64,000 nt of DNA. It comes from Propionibacterium acidifaciens DSM 21887 (GTDB taxonomy: Bacteria > Actinomycetota > Actinomycetes > Propionibacteriales > Propionibacteriaceae). Each line of letters starts with the position of its first letter. Within the stretch, counting starts at the first letter, position 1. The notes below the pieces were generated by a model, which was not told the DNA's origin, searched no databases, and was given only the letters and a program-made list of their open reading frames with translations. The stretch spans positions 23,292 to 87,291 of the forward strand of contig NZ_AUFR01000011.1 of the NCBI RefSeq assembly GCF_000426605.1, read 5' to 3'. Positions 6,912 to 16,762 of this stretch are shown piece after piece. Made by a program: the position numbers and the translations under genes.

Positions 6912-9347
6912 TCATGCCAGTGCCAACGCATCGCTCACCACGGCCCATGGGTCGGGGGCCAGTGCCAGCGCCACGCCAGCGCTTCCTGAGGCGAGGTCAA
7001 GTCCGGCTCGGGCACCCGCCCGGCCGAGGACGACCGTGCGGGGCGCCCCGCTTCCGTCCGTGACCCGAGTGCATCCCCAGCGCAGCCGCCGAGCGTGTTC
7101 TGCCGACACCCGGTCACCAGGGGCCAGAGCTCTCAACGCCATAAGAAGACCGGCCCGGCCCCGTATCAGGCCTGCTTCGAGCACGTGAGGGCTGCGGCAG
7201 CTCGCCCCGGCCGCGGCGATGAGAGAGAGCACGGCATCGTCGTCGCCAAATGAGCCGGGAGGCAGCATCCGGGCGAGGAGGGCCGCCGCGAGCCCCCCAT
7301 GACCGAGGTACGGCATGCGTCTGCTGCCGCTGACCGCAGTGAGAACCCGTCCGTCCATGGACAGCCGTCCCCTCTCGAGTCGGAGCGCAGCCGCCGCCTG
7401 TCCAACTGACGGGCCATCGCTCCTCAATGGGAGCAGAGCCAGACCCACCCCCGCCCAGCCGTGGAGAAGACCGGCCCGTCCCGGCATCCCGCTCTCAAGA
7501 GCCTCGCACGTCAGTCGCCGCTGCTGCCCGGCCATGCGGGTGAAGTCGGCGCGTTCGAGGGCCGCGCCCGCCTTGTCGAGCACGGCGGCGATCCCGGCCG
7601 TCCCGTTGGCCCACCAGGGGCAATCGGCGTCGGGCAGTCCGCGCGCGATGCAGCGTTCGAGGAGTTGCTCCGCCTCGTCCGGGCGCCCCATCCTGAGCAG
7701 GGCCCAGGCCATCCCCTCAGCCCCATCGGCCACGCCCCGGGGAAGCACCTGAAGGGCGCGGATCTGCTCGCACAGGATGTCCAGGAGCGGTTGGTCCACC
7801 GTTTCGCCCAGCAGGTGAAGCGAGAGCAGCACGCCGGCGCTGCCGTGGAGCAGTCCCAGCCCCGCACCGGGACGTTGGAACTGGACGGGATCGCCGGGGA
7901 AGAGACGCTCGGGTCGGGACGGGTCGGCGAAAGCCTTGATCCCCTCGACCAGCTCCTCGACCCGCAGCGGTTCGGTTCTCGTCGACGTCGGCAGTGGCGC
8001 GCCATCGCCGCGCAGCTCCTGCGAACCGACGCGCAGCATCTCGGTCTGCACCGGTCCGGACTGGTCCGCCGAGATGAGCGCGGGCACCTCGAGAACCGCC
8101 ATGATCCTGCGCCGGGCCGATTCGTCCGCATGGTCGTCAGGTGCATCACGGGCCCGGGAGAACTGGGGATGGTGGAGTCCGGCCGAGGGGCCCGCGCCGT
8201 CAATCGTGCACGACTCGAAGTCGATCGCGACCAGACCGTCCGGCCCATCCATGAGATTGCCGGGGTGGAGGTCACCGTGGACGATCCCCATCCGGTTCAT
8301 CGTGGCGACCAGTTCGTCCAGTCTTCCGCTCACGCCGTCCAGCCACTCCAGGTATCCCGTCCGGTCGGCATTCGGAACGGCCGATGGATGCCTCGTCTTC
8401 AGCACCGTGGCGAGCGAGGCGCCCGGCACGAGGCCCATGACCAGGAACTCACTGCTGCCGACCCGGAGATGGTCGAGGGGCTCGGGTGCGACGCCGGTGC
8501 CGGCGAGCCTGCGCAGGGCCTTCCACTCGTGCCGCAGTCTGATGCCCGCGGGTTGCTCCTCGAGGTCGAGGCCGCAGTGGTCGCGGGCCTCCTTGAGCAC
8601 GACCCGTCGTCCGTGCCACTGGGCCGAGTAGACGCCCCCTGCGTTGGAGCGGTGGAGCAGGCGGACCTGCGAGATCTCCAGATGCTCGTCCTCCGGGCTC
8701 GTGGCCTCCACGCGGGCCATGAGGGCCGCTGGCAGGCCGGGCGCCGAGTGCTGCTCGATGCCGCGCCGGTCCTCGACCACTGCGCCGTCGACCCTCACGC
8801 CAGGACGCGGCGTACCGGCGGTGTCGAGCAGCCATTCGGCCTGGAACGCCCCGTGGCGGAGGCTCACCGGCGACCCGGCCAGGTGCGGCTCGCCTTGGAC
8901 CGGTGGGTGCGGCAGACACGGCAGCTCATCGGCGAGCCGCAGGGCCAGGGCCTCGAGTCGCCCAGCGGCCGGGTAGCACGTGAAGACCTTCCCCGACTGG
9001 ACAGGATCGGCGTACTTGAGCTGGCTCGCCAGGACGAGTTCTCGCGTGCGGAGCATCTTGTGGGCGACGCCCTGCTCGCGACAGATCCGGGCGGCGGCCC
9101 CGACGACGGCGGCGGCATCCCGTGGCAGGGCCGAGACATGGATCTTCCACCCCTGTCGCGGCAGCGGCTCGGCTGGGGCGAGCGGCGCCCAGGTCGACCA
9201 GGGGCCGGCATCACGACCGACCCATCCGGGGATGGGACCCTCCGGCCGGATGGGGGTCCGCAGGAAGGGCGATCCGGGGGCCCACGCCACCTCGAAGAAG
9301 GGGCTGCGCCACAGCATGTAGGGCGAGACCCGGTCCATTTCCGTCAT
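6912..9347 (-). CDS. lanKC-like: class III lanthipeptide synthetase (LanKC-like)
   Basis: An 811-residue three-domain enzyme expected to phosphorylate Ser/Thr of a precursor peptide, eliminate phosphate and cyclise onto Cys. The N-terminal lyase region contains GWKIHVSAL near residue 67, a hallmark of class III/IV synthetases. The kinase domain has the Lys in RVVLKEAR, the catalytic loop HGDLHPGN near residue 354 and the metal motif DFE. The C-terminal half is LanC-like, with repeated G-x-x-H/R-G-x-AG motifs (GLLHGSAG, LLHGWAG). It lacks the Cys/Cys-His zinc ligands of LanC, which points to class III rather than class IV. It is the last large gene of the operon; the small peptide gene at 6.7 kb follows it. 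Confidence 0.85.
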   Translation of the reverse strand: MTEMDRVSPYMLWRSPFFEVAWAPGSPFLRTPIRPEGPIPGWVGRDAGPWSTWAPLAPAEPLPRQGWKIHVSALPRDAAAVVGAAARICREQGVAHKMLRTRELVLASQLKYADPVQSGKVFTCYPAAGRLEALALRLADELPCLPHPPVQGEPHLAGSPVSLRHGAFQAEWLLDTAGTPRPGVRVDGAVVEDRRGIEQHSAPGLPAALMARVEATSPEDEHLEISQVRLLHRSNAGGVYSAQWHGRRVVLKEARDHCGLDLEEQPAGIRLRHEWKALRRLAGTGVAPEPLDHLRVGSSEFLVMGLVPGASLATVLKTRHPSAVPNADRTGYLEWLDGVSGRLDELVATMNRMGIVHGDLHPGNLMDGPDGLVAIDFESCTIDGAGPSAGLHHPQFSRARDAPDDHADESARRRIMAVLEVPALISADQSGPVQTEMLRVGSQELRGDGAPLPTSTRTEPLRVEELVEGIKAFADPSRPERLFPGDPVQFQRPGAGLGLLHGSAGVLLSLHLLGETVDQPLLDILCEQIRALQVLPRGVADGAEGMAWALLRMGRPDEAEQLLERCIARGLPDADCPWWANGTAGIAAVLDKAGAALERADFTRMAGQQRRLTCEALESGMPGRAGLLHGWAGVGLALLPLRSDGPSVGQAAAALRLERGRLSMDGRVLTAVSGSRRMPYLGHGGLAAALLARMLPPGSFGDDDAVLSLIAAAGASCRSPHVLEAGLIRGRAGLLMALRALAPGDRVSAEHARRLRWGCTRVTDGSGAPRTVVLGRAGARAGLDLASGSAGVALALAPDPWAVVSDALALA

Positions 9348-9414
9348 GAGAAGGAGTTTAGATACTCGTGCCGGGTCGGTTCAGCGTATCAGCATGCGGT
9401 CCCGGCCCTGCCCC

Positions 9415-10584
9415 TCACGCCGCCGCCTCTCCGTCCTGAACGGCGTCGACGATCGTCTGCAAGAAGCCCGTGGCCCGCTGCCGGCTGTCGCTGCTGCGGT
9501 GGCCCAGGGTCAGGGAGGTCCGTCCGTTCACCGAGAAGGAACTGATGAACATCGCCGCGTACGGGACGAGCATCGGCAGGGTGAAGACCGCCTCGGGCCG
9601 CCACTCGGGCAGGGCGTACCGATGATCGGCGTCGATCCGGCCGTGGTCGGAGACGATGGCGGTGCACGGGAAGAGCCCGTCCCGGCCGGCCGAGCGGGCC
9701 TGCTCGAGGGAACGGGCCATCGGGTTGGATGCGACGAACCGGGCCATGATGGCCCGCAGCTCGTCCCCGTTCGCCATGGCCCGCAGGATCCTCCCCTGCA
9801 CCTCCCGCCAGCCTCTCCCGGGGCGGGCCTCCATGTAGAGGGGGGCGCTCAGGTTGGCGGTGGAATCGATGGTGGGGTCGTGCCGGCGCAGGTCGACGGG
9901 GACCAGGACGCGCGCGCCGGGGCACACGTCCCCCAGCCGGCTGATGATCCTGGCCGTCATGAAGGGGAAGTCGCCGTCCAGCCGGACGTGGGACCACCGG
10001 GGAAGATCCGCGTCATCCCGCCCGGCGCCCAGCGGTGAGGGCTGAGGCGAGCCGGGGCTCGCCCACGGGGCATCGGGGGCCGGGCGCCGTCGTGCCTTGG
10101 AGAGGAAGTACTGGTCGGTGACGGTCGACGTGGAGCCGGCCGGCTCCTCCCCGCGCAGGGCCCGGAAGAGATCATCCGTCCAGCGTTCGATGCCGCGTCC
10201 GTCGGCCACGGCGTGGCTGACCCGGATGACGAGCCGGTCCACGTGGCCGTCGCTGATGAGTCCGACACTCGCCACCGGACCGTGGACGAGATCGAGAGGG
10301 GTGTGAAGGAAGGGATGATCGGTCCACTCCTCACCGGCCCCTGTCGTATGCACCTCGAGGGCGGGCGGCTCGCCCGTACCGAGCCAGAGCTTCCCCTTCC
10401 TCGCGACGGACAGGCCGGGGTTGGCCCGGCTCGTCACGACGATGGCACGTTCCAATTCCTGAGGGTCGAGCCGCCCGCGACCCTCGATGACGAAGCTGAT
10501 GATGGGATTGTCCCCCTGGGTCGCGGCATTCAGGTAACCGCGTTCGATCGATGTGATGCGGCGCGAGTACTGCGCGGCGGTCAT
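9415..10584 (-). CDS. condensation-domain acyltransferase (PapA-like)
   Basis: A 389-residue stand-alone condensation-type protein, expected to move an acyl group from an ACP thioester to an amine or hydroxyl. The active-site motif is RVSHAVADGRG near residue 120, a variant of HHxxxDG in which the first His is Ser and the catalytic second His is kept. The family's DFGWG motif is not evident. The ATG start follows GAAGGGATGAAGAAC, giving good ribosome-site spacing. It ends 67 bases before the lanthipeptide synthetase and starts five bases after the phosphopantetheinyl transferase. No such gene is in the group B Streptococcus cyl operon. It is the best candidate for joining the acyl chain to a peptide or diamino acid. 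Confidence 0.75.
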   Translation of the reverse strand: MTAAQYSRRITSIERGYLNAATQGDNPIISFVIEGRGRLDPQELERAIVVTSRANPGLSVARKGKLWLGTGEPPALEVHTTGAGEEWTDHPFLHTPLDLVHGPVASVGLISDGHVDRLVIRVSHAVADGRGIERWTDDLFRALRGEEPAGSTSTVTDQYFLSKARRRPAPDAPWASPGSPQPSPLGAGRDDADLPRWSHVRLDGDFPFMTARIISRLGDVCPGARVLVPVDLRRHDPTIDSTANLSAPLYMEARPGRGWREVQGRILRAMANGDELRAIMARFVASNPMARSLEQARSAGRDGLFPCTAIVSDHGRIDADHRYALPEWRPEAVFTLPMLVPYAAMFISSFSVNGRTSLTLGHRSSDSRQRATGFLQTIVDAVQDGEAAA

Positions 10585-10589
10585 GTTCT

Positions 10590-11225
10590 TCATCCCTTCG
10601 GTTGGATGCGGGTACGAACGGGCGATGCGAGGCGCCCCCCGCGAGAGGAGCGGGAGACCCACCACCGGATCGTTGCAGGCCGGGTGGCCGCGACGGCGAT
10701 GGCTCCCGCCCCACTGCAGTCGCTGCTCCACAGCCATGTCGAGTCGTCGAGTCGTCGCCATCCGGGCCGCCAACGGGGCAGCCTCACCTGCGAGAAGGTC
10801 TCCTTCGTGAGCCGGGTCGCCTTGATGATGGCCTCGGACTCGGCGAACTGCCGAATGCTCGCAGGCGCACCATCGGGCTCATGGACGAGCCCGCCCAGCC
10901 ATGCGAGAGCCCCCGGCCGGTTCCGGTGATCCTGGACATCCACGCCGATGGGGCCCCCGGCGCACAGGGCGGTGAGACTCCACGCACCGCAGTGGGACAG
11001 GGACCCGTTCAGTCCATCGTCCCAGCGCCACCGCTTGTGCTCATCGCGAGCGGGGACGTCGTGACGCCCGGCCAGCAGGCGGGCCGCCTGCGTCAGCAGA
11101 TGACGCCCGCCCGGGGGGATCCTCTCCCCGCGGGGCCCTCGAGGCAGGCCTTCGTGGCGGATGAGCAGGCACTCGATCGTCGGGGCGCAGCGCAGGGGGT
11201 CATGGGTCGTCGCGGTGCCGCTCAT
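10590..11225 (-). CDS. cylK-like: 4'-phosphopantetheinyl transferase (CylK-like)
   Basis: A 211-residue Sfp-type enzyme that converts apo-ACP to holo-ACP using coenzyme A. The magnesium-binding GVDVQD and the second motif FAESEAIIKAT, with Glu and Lys in the expected places, are visible in the central part. The ATG overlaps the ketosynthase stop (ATGA). It would activate the two acyl carrier proteins encoded upstream. In the streptococcal cyl operon, CylK likewise follows the ketosynthase and the glycosyltransferase CylJ; here it follows the ketosynthase directly. Confidence 0.8.
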   Translation of the reverse strand: MSGTATTHDPLRCAPTIECLLIRHEGLPRGPRGERIPPGGRHLLTQAARLLAGRHDVPARDEHKRWRWDDGLNGSLSHCGAWSLTALCAGGPIGVDVQDHRNRPGALAWLGGLVHEPDGAPASIRQFAESEAIIKATRLTKETFSQVRLPRWRPGWRRLDDSTWLWSSDCSGAGAIAVAATRPATIRWWVSRSSRGGRLASPVRTRIQPKG

Positions 11226-13532
11226 GCGCACTCCACCACCATCGAGGCGAAGGCACCGCCGTCCGAGCAGGATGAGAGCATGATCAGGTCGTCCTTCCTC
11301 CGCTCCTCGTCGACGAGCGCGTTCAACAGCCCCAGACCGGCGGCCGAACCGGCCGAATTCCCTATGAGCATTTGCGGAGCGAGGGTGCGGGTGCCGCTCA
11401 GGCCCACCCTCCGAGCCGCCTTCTTCTCGAGGGCGTCATGGGCGGGGTCGCCGCATCGCGCCGAGACGAAGGTGGCGATGTCCTCGGAGTCGGCTCCAGC
11501 GCGTTGGAGCGCCGTGCTCAGGCAATCCGCCCAGGACCTTTCGGCCGAGTCCTCCCCGCAGGGCTCCTCAGCCGTCCCCGTGGCGGCACTGGACATGATC
11601 CGGGCCAGCGGGGCCGCATCGCGTTCTCGGGCGCTCCGACGGGACTCGAGCATGATCGCCACCGCGCCATCGGCGAGGACCGCTCCGCACTGCTCGCCGA
11701 CCCGTCTGAAACCACCCCGGAGGACGGCCGAGGAGATGGCGAGATCGGGGAATTCATCCGCGACGACGACGACGATGCGTTCTGCGCCGCCTCGAGCGAT
11801 CACGTGCCTGGCCAGGGTCAGCGCCATGATGGAGCTGACGCCCGCTCCCGCCAGAGTGGCCGTGTACCCGCGCAGCCGATGAAGCATCGCCAGGTGCCCC
11901 GTGGCGGCATTGACGACGGTGTTCGGGAAGACGAGCGGGTCCGCGCCCCTCATGCCCTCCTTCACGACTCCCTCGTGGAAGCTGAGCAGAGCGCTCAGGG
12001 GGCCGTAGCCGGTGGCGAAGACGATGCCCGTTCCGGCCGATTCGGCCCGTGTGGGTCTGCCGTACCTGGAGTACATGTCCGTCAGTGCCGCATTGGCCAG
12101 CAGGCTCAGCGGATCCATGCGGCGGGCGCGGGCCGGGTTGACCCCGCGCCTGAGCCTGGTCAGGTCCGAACGAGCGAACGGTACTGCTCCCCCGATACCG
12201 CCAGGGAGGTTCTCGAGCTCCTCGAACTCGCCTCCGTCCGCGAACGCGGCGATCAGCTCCTCGGTCGTGGCGGCCTTCCCGCAGACCCCCGCGATGCCGG
12301 TGATCATCACATCGCTCCGGTGCGCTCCGGAGGCGGGGGAGGGCTTCCCGCGGGGGCCGGTGACGACCAAGGAGGCGTTGTTGCCGCCGAAGGCGAAGGA
12401 GTTCGACAGGACCACGTCGACCGGGCCGCTTCGCGCCTGGTCGGGAACGATGTCCAGACCGGATGGGCTCGTGATCCCGCGGGTGTTGATCGTCGGGGGA
12501 ATCGTTCCTGTCCTGATGGCCAGTACCGCGCAGACCGCCTCCACGGCCCCGGCCGCGCCGAGGGTGTGGCCGAGTGCCGACTTCGTGGAACTCGTCACCG
12601 GAGCCGTCTCGCCGAAGAGACGGGAGATCGCCTTGGGCTCGACGGCGTCGTTCGTCGGGGTTCCCGTTCCATGCAGATTGACGTAGCTCACATCGGCGGG
12701 TTCACAGCCGGCGCACGCCAGGGCGTCCGCCATCGACTGGAAGGCGCCCTCACCACGCGGATCGGGCGCCGTCTGGTGGTAGCCGTCGCAGCTGGTCCCG
12801 TAGCCGCCGATCTCCGCGAGGATCTCGGCCCCTGCGCTCGGCCGTCTCCCGCCGTTCCAGCACGAGGAAACCGGCGCCTTCACCGAGGGTCAGTCCGGTC
12901 GAGGCGGACATGGGGCTGCAGGGCTCTGCGTCCAAGGCGCCCAGGCATGAGAACCCGTAGCTGGACAGGCTGGCCAGCGGGTCGACCCCGCCGCACACGA
13001 CCCGGTCCACCTCACCGCTCCACAGGAGTTCCGCCGCGTAGCCGATGGCGATCGCGCCGGCGGCGCACGCATTGGAGGTGACCGCGCGGGGGCCCGTGAC
13101 ACCGAATCGTGTCGCGATGAAGTCGGCAACGGAGTGGATCTGGGAGTCGAGGGCCGTGACGGCGTCGACCGTGTCGTTGAGAACGGCTTCACGGTGCGCG
13201 GCTTGCAGTGATTCCATGGCTCCCAGGCTCGAGCCCACGACCAGAGCGGTCCGCGGCCCGGGAAGATCCGACGGGGTCAGACCCGCCTGGGCGAGAGCCT
13301 GCGCGACACCCCTCTCCGCCAGCGAGTAGCAGCGGTCGATACGTCCGGTCCGTTCCGTGGTCACCTGGCCCGCCCAGTCGCTGAGCAGTTCGGAGGTGTC
13401 GAAAAGACTGTTCCTGACGATTCCGGTCCGCCCCGCGCGCAACGAGGACCAGCTCTCCCGGGTGGTGCCGCCTGCCGCGGTGACCAGGCTGACACCGGTC
13501 ACCATGACGCTGTTCCCGCTCATCACGGTCAC
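11222..13532 (-). CDS. cylI-like: fused ketosynthase / chain-length factor (CylI-like), frameshifted
   Basis: Two beta-ketoacyl synthase units in one reading unit, about 769 residues if joined. The first unit has the nucleophile in SNACAAGAI, the first His in VNLHGTGTPTND and the second in STKSALGHTLGAAG, so it should be a working condensing enzyme. The second unit has Gly in place of Cys (TLAGAGVSS) and lacks both His, like a chain-length factor. The frame breaks in a four-base G run (CCCC on the plus strand, 12829-12832); removing one G restores LERRETAERR to AEILAEIGGYG without loss. As written, the upstream frame (GTG 13532) continues out of frame to a stop near 12750. The start overlaps the CylF-like stop. 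It would build the carbon chain iteratively. Confidence 0.85.
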
Positions 13533-14542
13533 GCCATCCTCTCGACGGAGGAGCGGGCCAGGACTCGGGGCAGAGCGACGGTTCGGATGGTCGTGCCGTC
13601 CTCACCCTCCAGGCTCAGCTCGATGCCCGGGACCCAGAAGGGGGCCTCGACGATCGCGAAGCCGAGTTCCTCATCGGGATTGGCCGAGGGCGTCACGTAG
13701 ATCACCTCACCGATCCGCTGCCCGTCGGCGAGGACCGGGGCCGACGGCTCGATCGTGGAACCTGCGGCCGCGATGAAGGGGACGAGCCGACGCTGCTCGC
13801 GGGTGGGAGCGGTCAACGCATCCGAGCCCCGGAACTCCCCGACGCGGTTCCAGTCGATGAGCCAGGACAGATCCATCTCGGTGAGATCGCGGCCCCTGAC
13901 GCCGAAGGCGTAGTGCGGGGTTCCCGCCTCGGCCTCGACCCGCGCCAGGGCCGCATCGCCGATCACGGCCCCGCCGAGGGCACGGGCCTTCTCGGCGATG
14001 GTCAGTTCCGCGATGCCGGCGGCGTCCGTGACGACCAGGTAGCCGTACTCCCCCGAGGTGGACACGCGGGCCATGATGGCCGACGTCCCCCTGTCCGCCC
14101 CGGGGATGGTGATCTCGGTGATGCCGTGCAGGACCAGACCGGAGATGTCGTAGTCGATGAAGTCCCCGGCGACCTTCCACGCGCCGGCCCCCTCGAAGGC
14201 GATGGCCCTCCACCCGGAAGGGGCCACGTCCACCGTGACGCCGTCGGGAACATCCATGCTCCCCAGGTAGTCGACCAGTTCCTCTGCGCCGACCGCGCTA
14301 CGGGGGACCAGCCAGGAGACCTCGTCCAGTTCCAGGTGCAGCAGGATCGCGAACGGTCGGCCGTCATCCCCCAGGGCGAGGCACTCGCGGGCGGTGTCAG
14401 GATCGACGAAATCACTGGACCTCGACAGGAAGCCGTCGAGGAACTCCAACCGGTCATCGCCCGTGAGCCGCACAAGCGGCGCGCCGAGGGTGTGGACCGC
14501 AATGCTGTTGCGGATGATCTGGTAATCGGTCTGTGCAGTCAT
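13529..14542 (-). CDS. cylF-like: GcvT-like folate-binding protein (CylF-like)
   Basis: A 337-residue member of the glycine-cleavage T-protein/aminomethyltransferase family. It has the FLDGFLSRSSDF-type N-terminal segment, the central GEYGY motif near residue 170, and the RVEAEAGTPHYAFG to FRGSDAL region that shapes the folate pocket. A GcvT homologue has no obvious place in fatty-acid chemistry, but one (CylF) sits between CylE and CylI in the group B Streptococcus pigment operon, the same position as here. The start follows GAGGAGAAGGA. The stop overlaps the ketosynthase GTG. Its exact reaction in the pathway is not established. Confidence 0.8.
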   Translation of the reverse strand: MTAQTDYQIIRNSIAVHTLGAPLVRLTGDDRLEFLDGFLSRSSDFVDPDTARECLALGDDGRPFAILLHLELDEVSWLVPRSAVGAEELVDYLGSMDVPDGVTVDVAPSGWRAIAFEGAGAWKVAGDFIDYDISGLVLHGITEITIPGADRGTSAIMARVSTSGEYGYLVVTDAAGIAELTIAEKARALGGAVIGDAALARVEAEAGTPHYAFGVRGRDLTEMDLSWLIDWNRVGEFRGSDALTAPTREQRRLVPFIAAAGSTIEPSAPVLADGQRIGEVIYVTPSANPDEELGFAIVEAPFWVPGIELSLEGEDGTTIRTVALPRVLARSSVERMA

Positions 14543-14646
14543 GCTTCCTTCTCCTCTTCGTGACGTCGATCCCTGTGGTCCGGGTCGACGAGCTGTGTCT
14601 GTTGGTCGTTGTTCTCCTGGTCGTCGGCGGATTCCGTCTCGTCGGA

Positions 14647-16719
14647 TCAGGCCGCCGTCCCGACCCGGGTCATCCGGGTCAGAGGCGCCCCGGTGGCGCG
14701 CACTCGCCACACCATCGGGTCCTCCTCCAGGCCCGCGCGGCTCGTGCACCCAACGAGGAGGCCCGATGGCGTCGAGCGAACGAGGATCTCGGGGACGAGT
14801 TCCTCGTGACCGGGAGCCGGAGCGATGCTGAGCCAGATGCCCTGGTCCAGCTCGATGAGCGTCGACGGCGTCCACCGCTGCCAGACGCCACTGCTCGGGG
14901 TGCTCCACGGACCGCGGAGCCCCGGGAACACGACGCGGGTTCCCGGTCCGGTCATGGGGGTGAGCCACAGGACGTCCTCGCCGTCGGTCTCCACGCTCGT
15001 GACGGAGAACTCGTGGCGGCCGACAACGAGACTGTCGTTGATGGTGAACAGATTGCGGCGGTCGTCGCTGATGAGACTTCCCGTCTGAGTGGTGCTCCAG
15101 GTCTGGCGCGACAGGCCCCATCCCATGCCGTGCTCGCGGCGGTGGCGTTCCGGTTCATGCGTTGCCCACACGCCCGCTCTCCAGTAGGGGTTGCAGGCGA
15201 ATCCACGGATCCTCGGGAAGGGCGTGCGGACGAGCCGGCGTCCGTTGATGCGCCAGTCGGCCACTCCTGCGGCACTCTCGCGAATACGCAGACTCTCCTT
15301 CGTCGAGACGACCGGATCGGCGACGAGGCCGCCGAAGGTGAGGGCGCCGGGACGGCTGCGCGCCGGTGGATGCACCACGGTGACGATCCGGGCAGCACCG
15401 GACTCGTCGGTCGTGAAGCGGCGATCCAGGAGCGTCGAGTGGATCATCGACGTGCGCCGGCCCGTGGTCTCCACGACCTTCTCCCCCTGTTCCCCGTACC
15501 ACGTGGCGGGGAAGGACGGGTCGAGTTCGACCGATGCCGCCACCACCTCGGTGCAGTCGCGCACGGCCAACCCGGCGCCCACCGGCGCGCAGGTGAGGCT
15601 GGGGCCGCGGACCGGTACCGCGTCGAACCAGCCGGTGCGCAGTCCGACCGACTCGAACATGCGCAACTCGGAGTTCGGTTCAGCGACGAAATCCTGAATC
15701 AGCGCATCATCCTCCACCCGCGCCGTGCACGATATCGAGGTCTCCAACTCGGTGATCCGGACGCCGGAGGAGATCCGCTCCATCCTGAAGGCGCGTGAAT
15801 CGGACTCACGCCATCCCGCCGCGCGGAAGCCGGGTCGCCCCGGCCAGGTGACGGACACGAGCGGACCGTAGTGGTCGGGGTGGCCGACGTCGACGGTGCC
15901 GTCGACGGGATCGACGGTGAGGGTGAGATCACCGCACCGGGCGACCATGGCCGGGACGTCCGGTTCGGGGATTGCCTGCGGATTGTCCAGCTCGAGTCGT
16001 CGAACGCTCCCGTCCGGCCCGATGAGAGTGGCCTCCACGACGACGGCCGCGTGGGCGTCGACGAGAGCATTCAGTTTCATCCCGCCCAGCGCAAGATGGT
16101 ACTGCAGGGCCAGTCGCCCGTCGTGGAGGAAGGCATCGGAGGCCAAGTGGTCGTCGAGACGCTCGGAGATGCTGCCGAACGAACGCAGCTCCCCGAGCCG
16201 CTCACGGTCGGCGTCGCTGAGGTCCCCGACGACGGCGCGCATGATGAGCGGTATGTAGTTGTAGAGCTGGACGTTCCCGTCCTCGCCCGGAGAACCATAG
16301 CCCAAGCTCATGCAGCCCACTCGTCGGTAGAGCCGGAATGCGGTGCTGTTGGCGGGGTTGACGGTCAGACGCAGGACGCGTCTCCCCGAGCGGAACAGGC
16401 CTTCCACCGCTTCGGTGAACAGAAGACCCGAGGCCACGGAGCGCCGGTATCCCGGCGCGACGAAGAACATGTCGGCGAAGCCCTCGTGCTCGGCGACGGA
16501 TCGCCGACCGTTGCTGCGGAAAACGCCGAAGGTTCCGATGACCTGTTCTCCGTCGACCGCGACGAGGAACGACTCCACGCCCCTCTCCCGGATCTCAAGA
16601 GCGAGCTGGTCGCCGGTGATTCCCCCTTCCACTGGGTTGGGACTGTCCTTGTGCGCATTGAACAGTCGTGCAATGGATTCTGCGTCGGCCTGCTCGAAGG
16701 GCCGTACGGAGATGGACAT
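14647..16719 (-). CDS. cylE-like: CylE-like N-acyltransferase
   Basis: A 690-residue protein. Residues 1-150 form a GNAT-type domain: ISVRPFEQADAESI at the start, a V-A-PGYRRSVASG acetyl-CoA loop near residue 90, and NSTAFRLYRRVGC at the end. The remaining 540 residues are a beta-rich region I match only to CylE of the streptococcal cyl operon, by length, GNAT start and gene position. CylE is required for the granadaene pigment and is thought to attach the amino-acid head to the polyene. In-frame coding-like sequence continues past the TGA for 35 acidic codons to 14539 and ends overlapping the next ATG, which suggests a recent stop mutation or readthrough. Confidence 0.75.
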   Translation of the reverse strand: MSISVRPFEQADAESIARLFNAHKDSPNPVEGGITGDQLALEIRERGVESFLVAVDGEQVIGTFGVFRSNGRRSVAEHEGFADMFFVAPGYRRSVASGLLFTEAVEGLFRSGRRVLRLTVNPANSTAFRLYRRVGCMSLGYGSPGEDGNVQLYNYIPLIMRAVVGDLSDADRERLGELRSFGSISERLDDHLASDAFLHDGRLALQYHLALGGMKLNALVDAHAAVVVEATLIGPDGSVRRLELDNPQAIPEPDVPAMVARCGDLTLTVDPVDGTVDVGHPDHYGPLVSVTWPGRPGFRAAGWRESDSRAFRMERISSGVRITELETSISCTARVEDDALIQDFVAEPNSELRMFESVGLRTGWFDAVPVRGPSLTCAPVGAGLAVRDCTEVVAASVELDPSFPATWYGEQGEKVVETTGRRTSMIHSTLLDRRFTTDESGAARIVTVVHPPARSRPGALTFGGLVADPVVSTKESLRIRESAAGVADWRINGRRLVRTPFPRIRGFACNPYWRAGVWATHEPERHRREHGMGWGLSRQTWSTTQTGSLISDDRRNLFTINDSLVVGRHEFSVTSVETDGEDVLWLTPMTGPGTRVVFPGLRGPWSTPSSGVWQRWTPSTLIELDQGIWLSIAPAPGHEELVPEILVRSTPSGLLVGCTSRAGLEEDPMVWRVRATGAPLTRMTRVGTAA

Positions 16720-16762
16720 GGTGGATCCGTTTCGTGATGATGGGTTGCGGGCGTGAATTCTT

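Noticed and set aside
6671..6931. 86-codon minus-strand frame overlapping the precursor candidate
   Set aside because: It overlaps the end of the synthetase gene, has no leader/core organisation and is in a different frame from the better-placed 31-codon peptide.
9061..9347. Class IV (LanL) assignment for the synthetase
   Set aside because: The C-terminal domain lacks the Cys and Cys-His zinc ligands needed for LanL.
12825..12835. Programmed frameshift in the ketosynthase fusion
   Set aside because: The site is a plain GGGG run without a slippery heptamer or a clear downstream stimulator; error or mutation is simpler.
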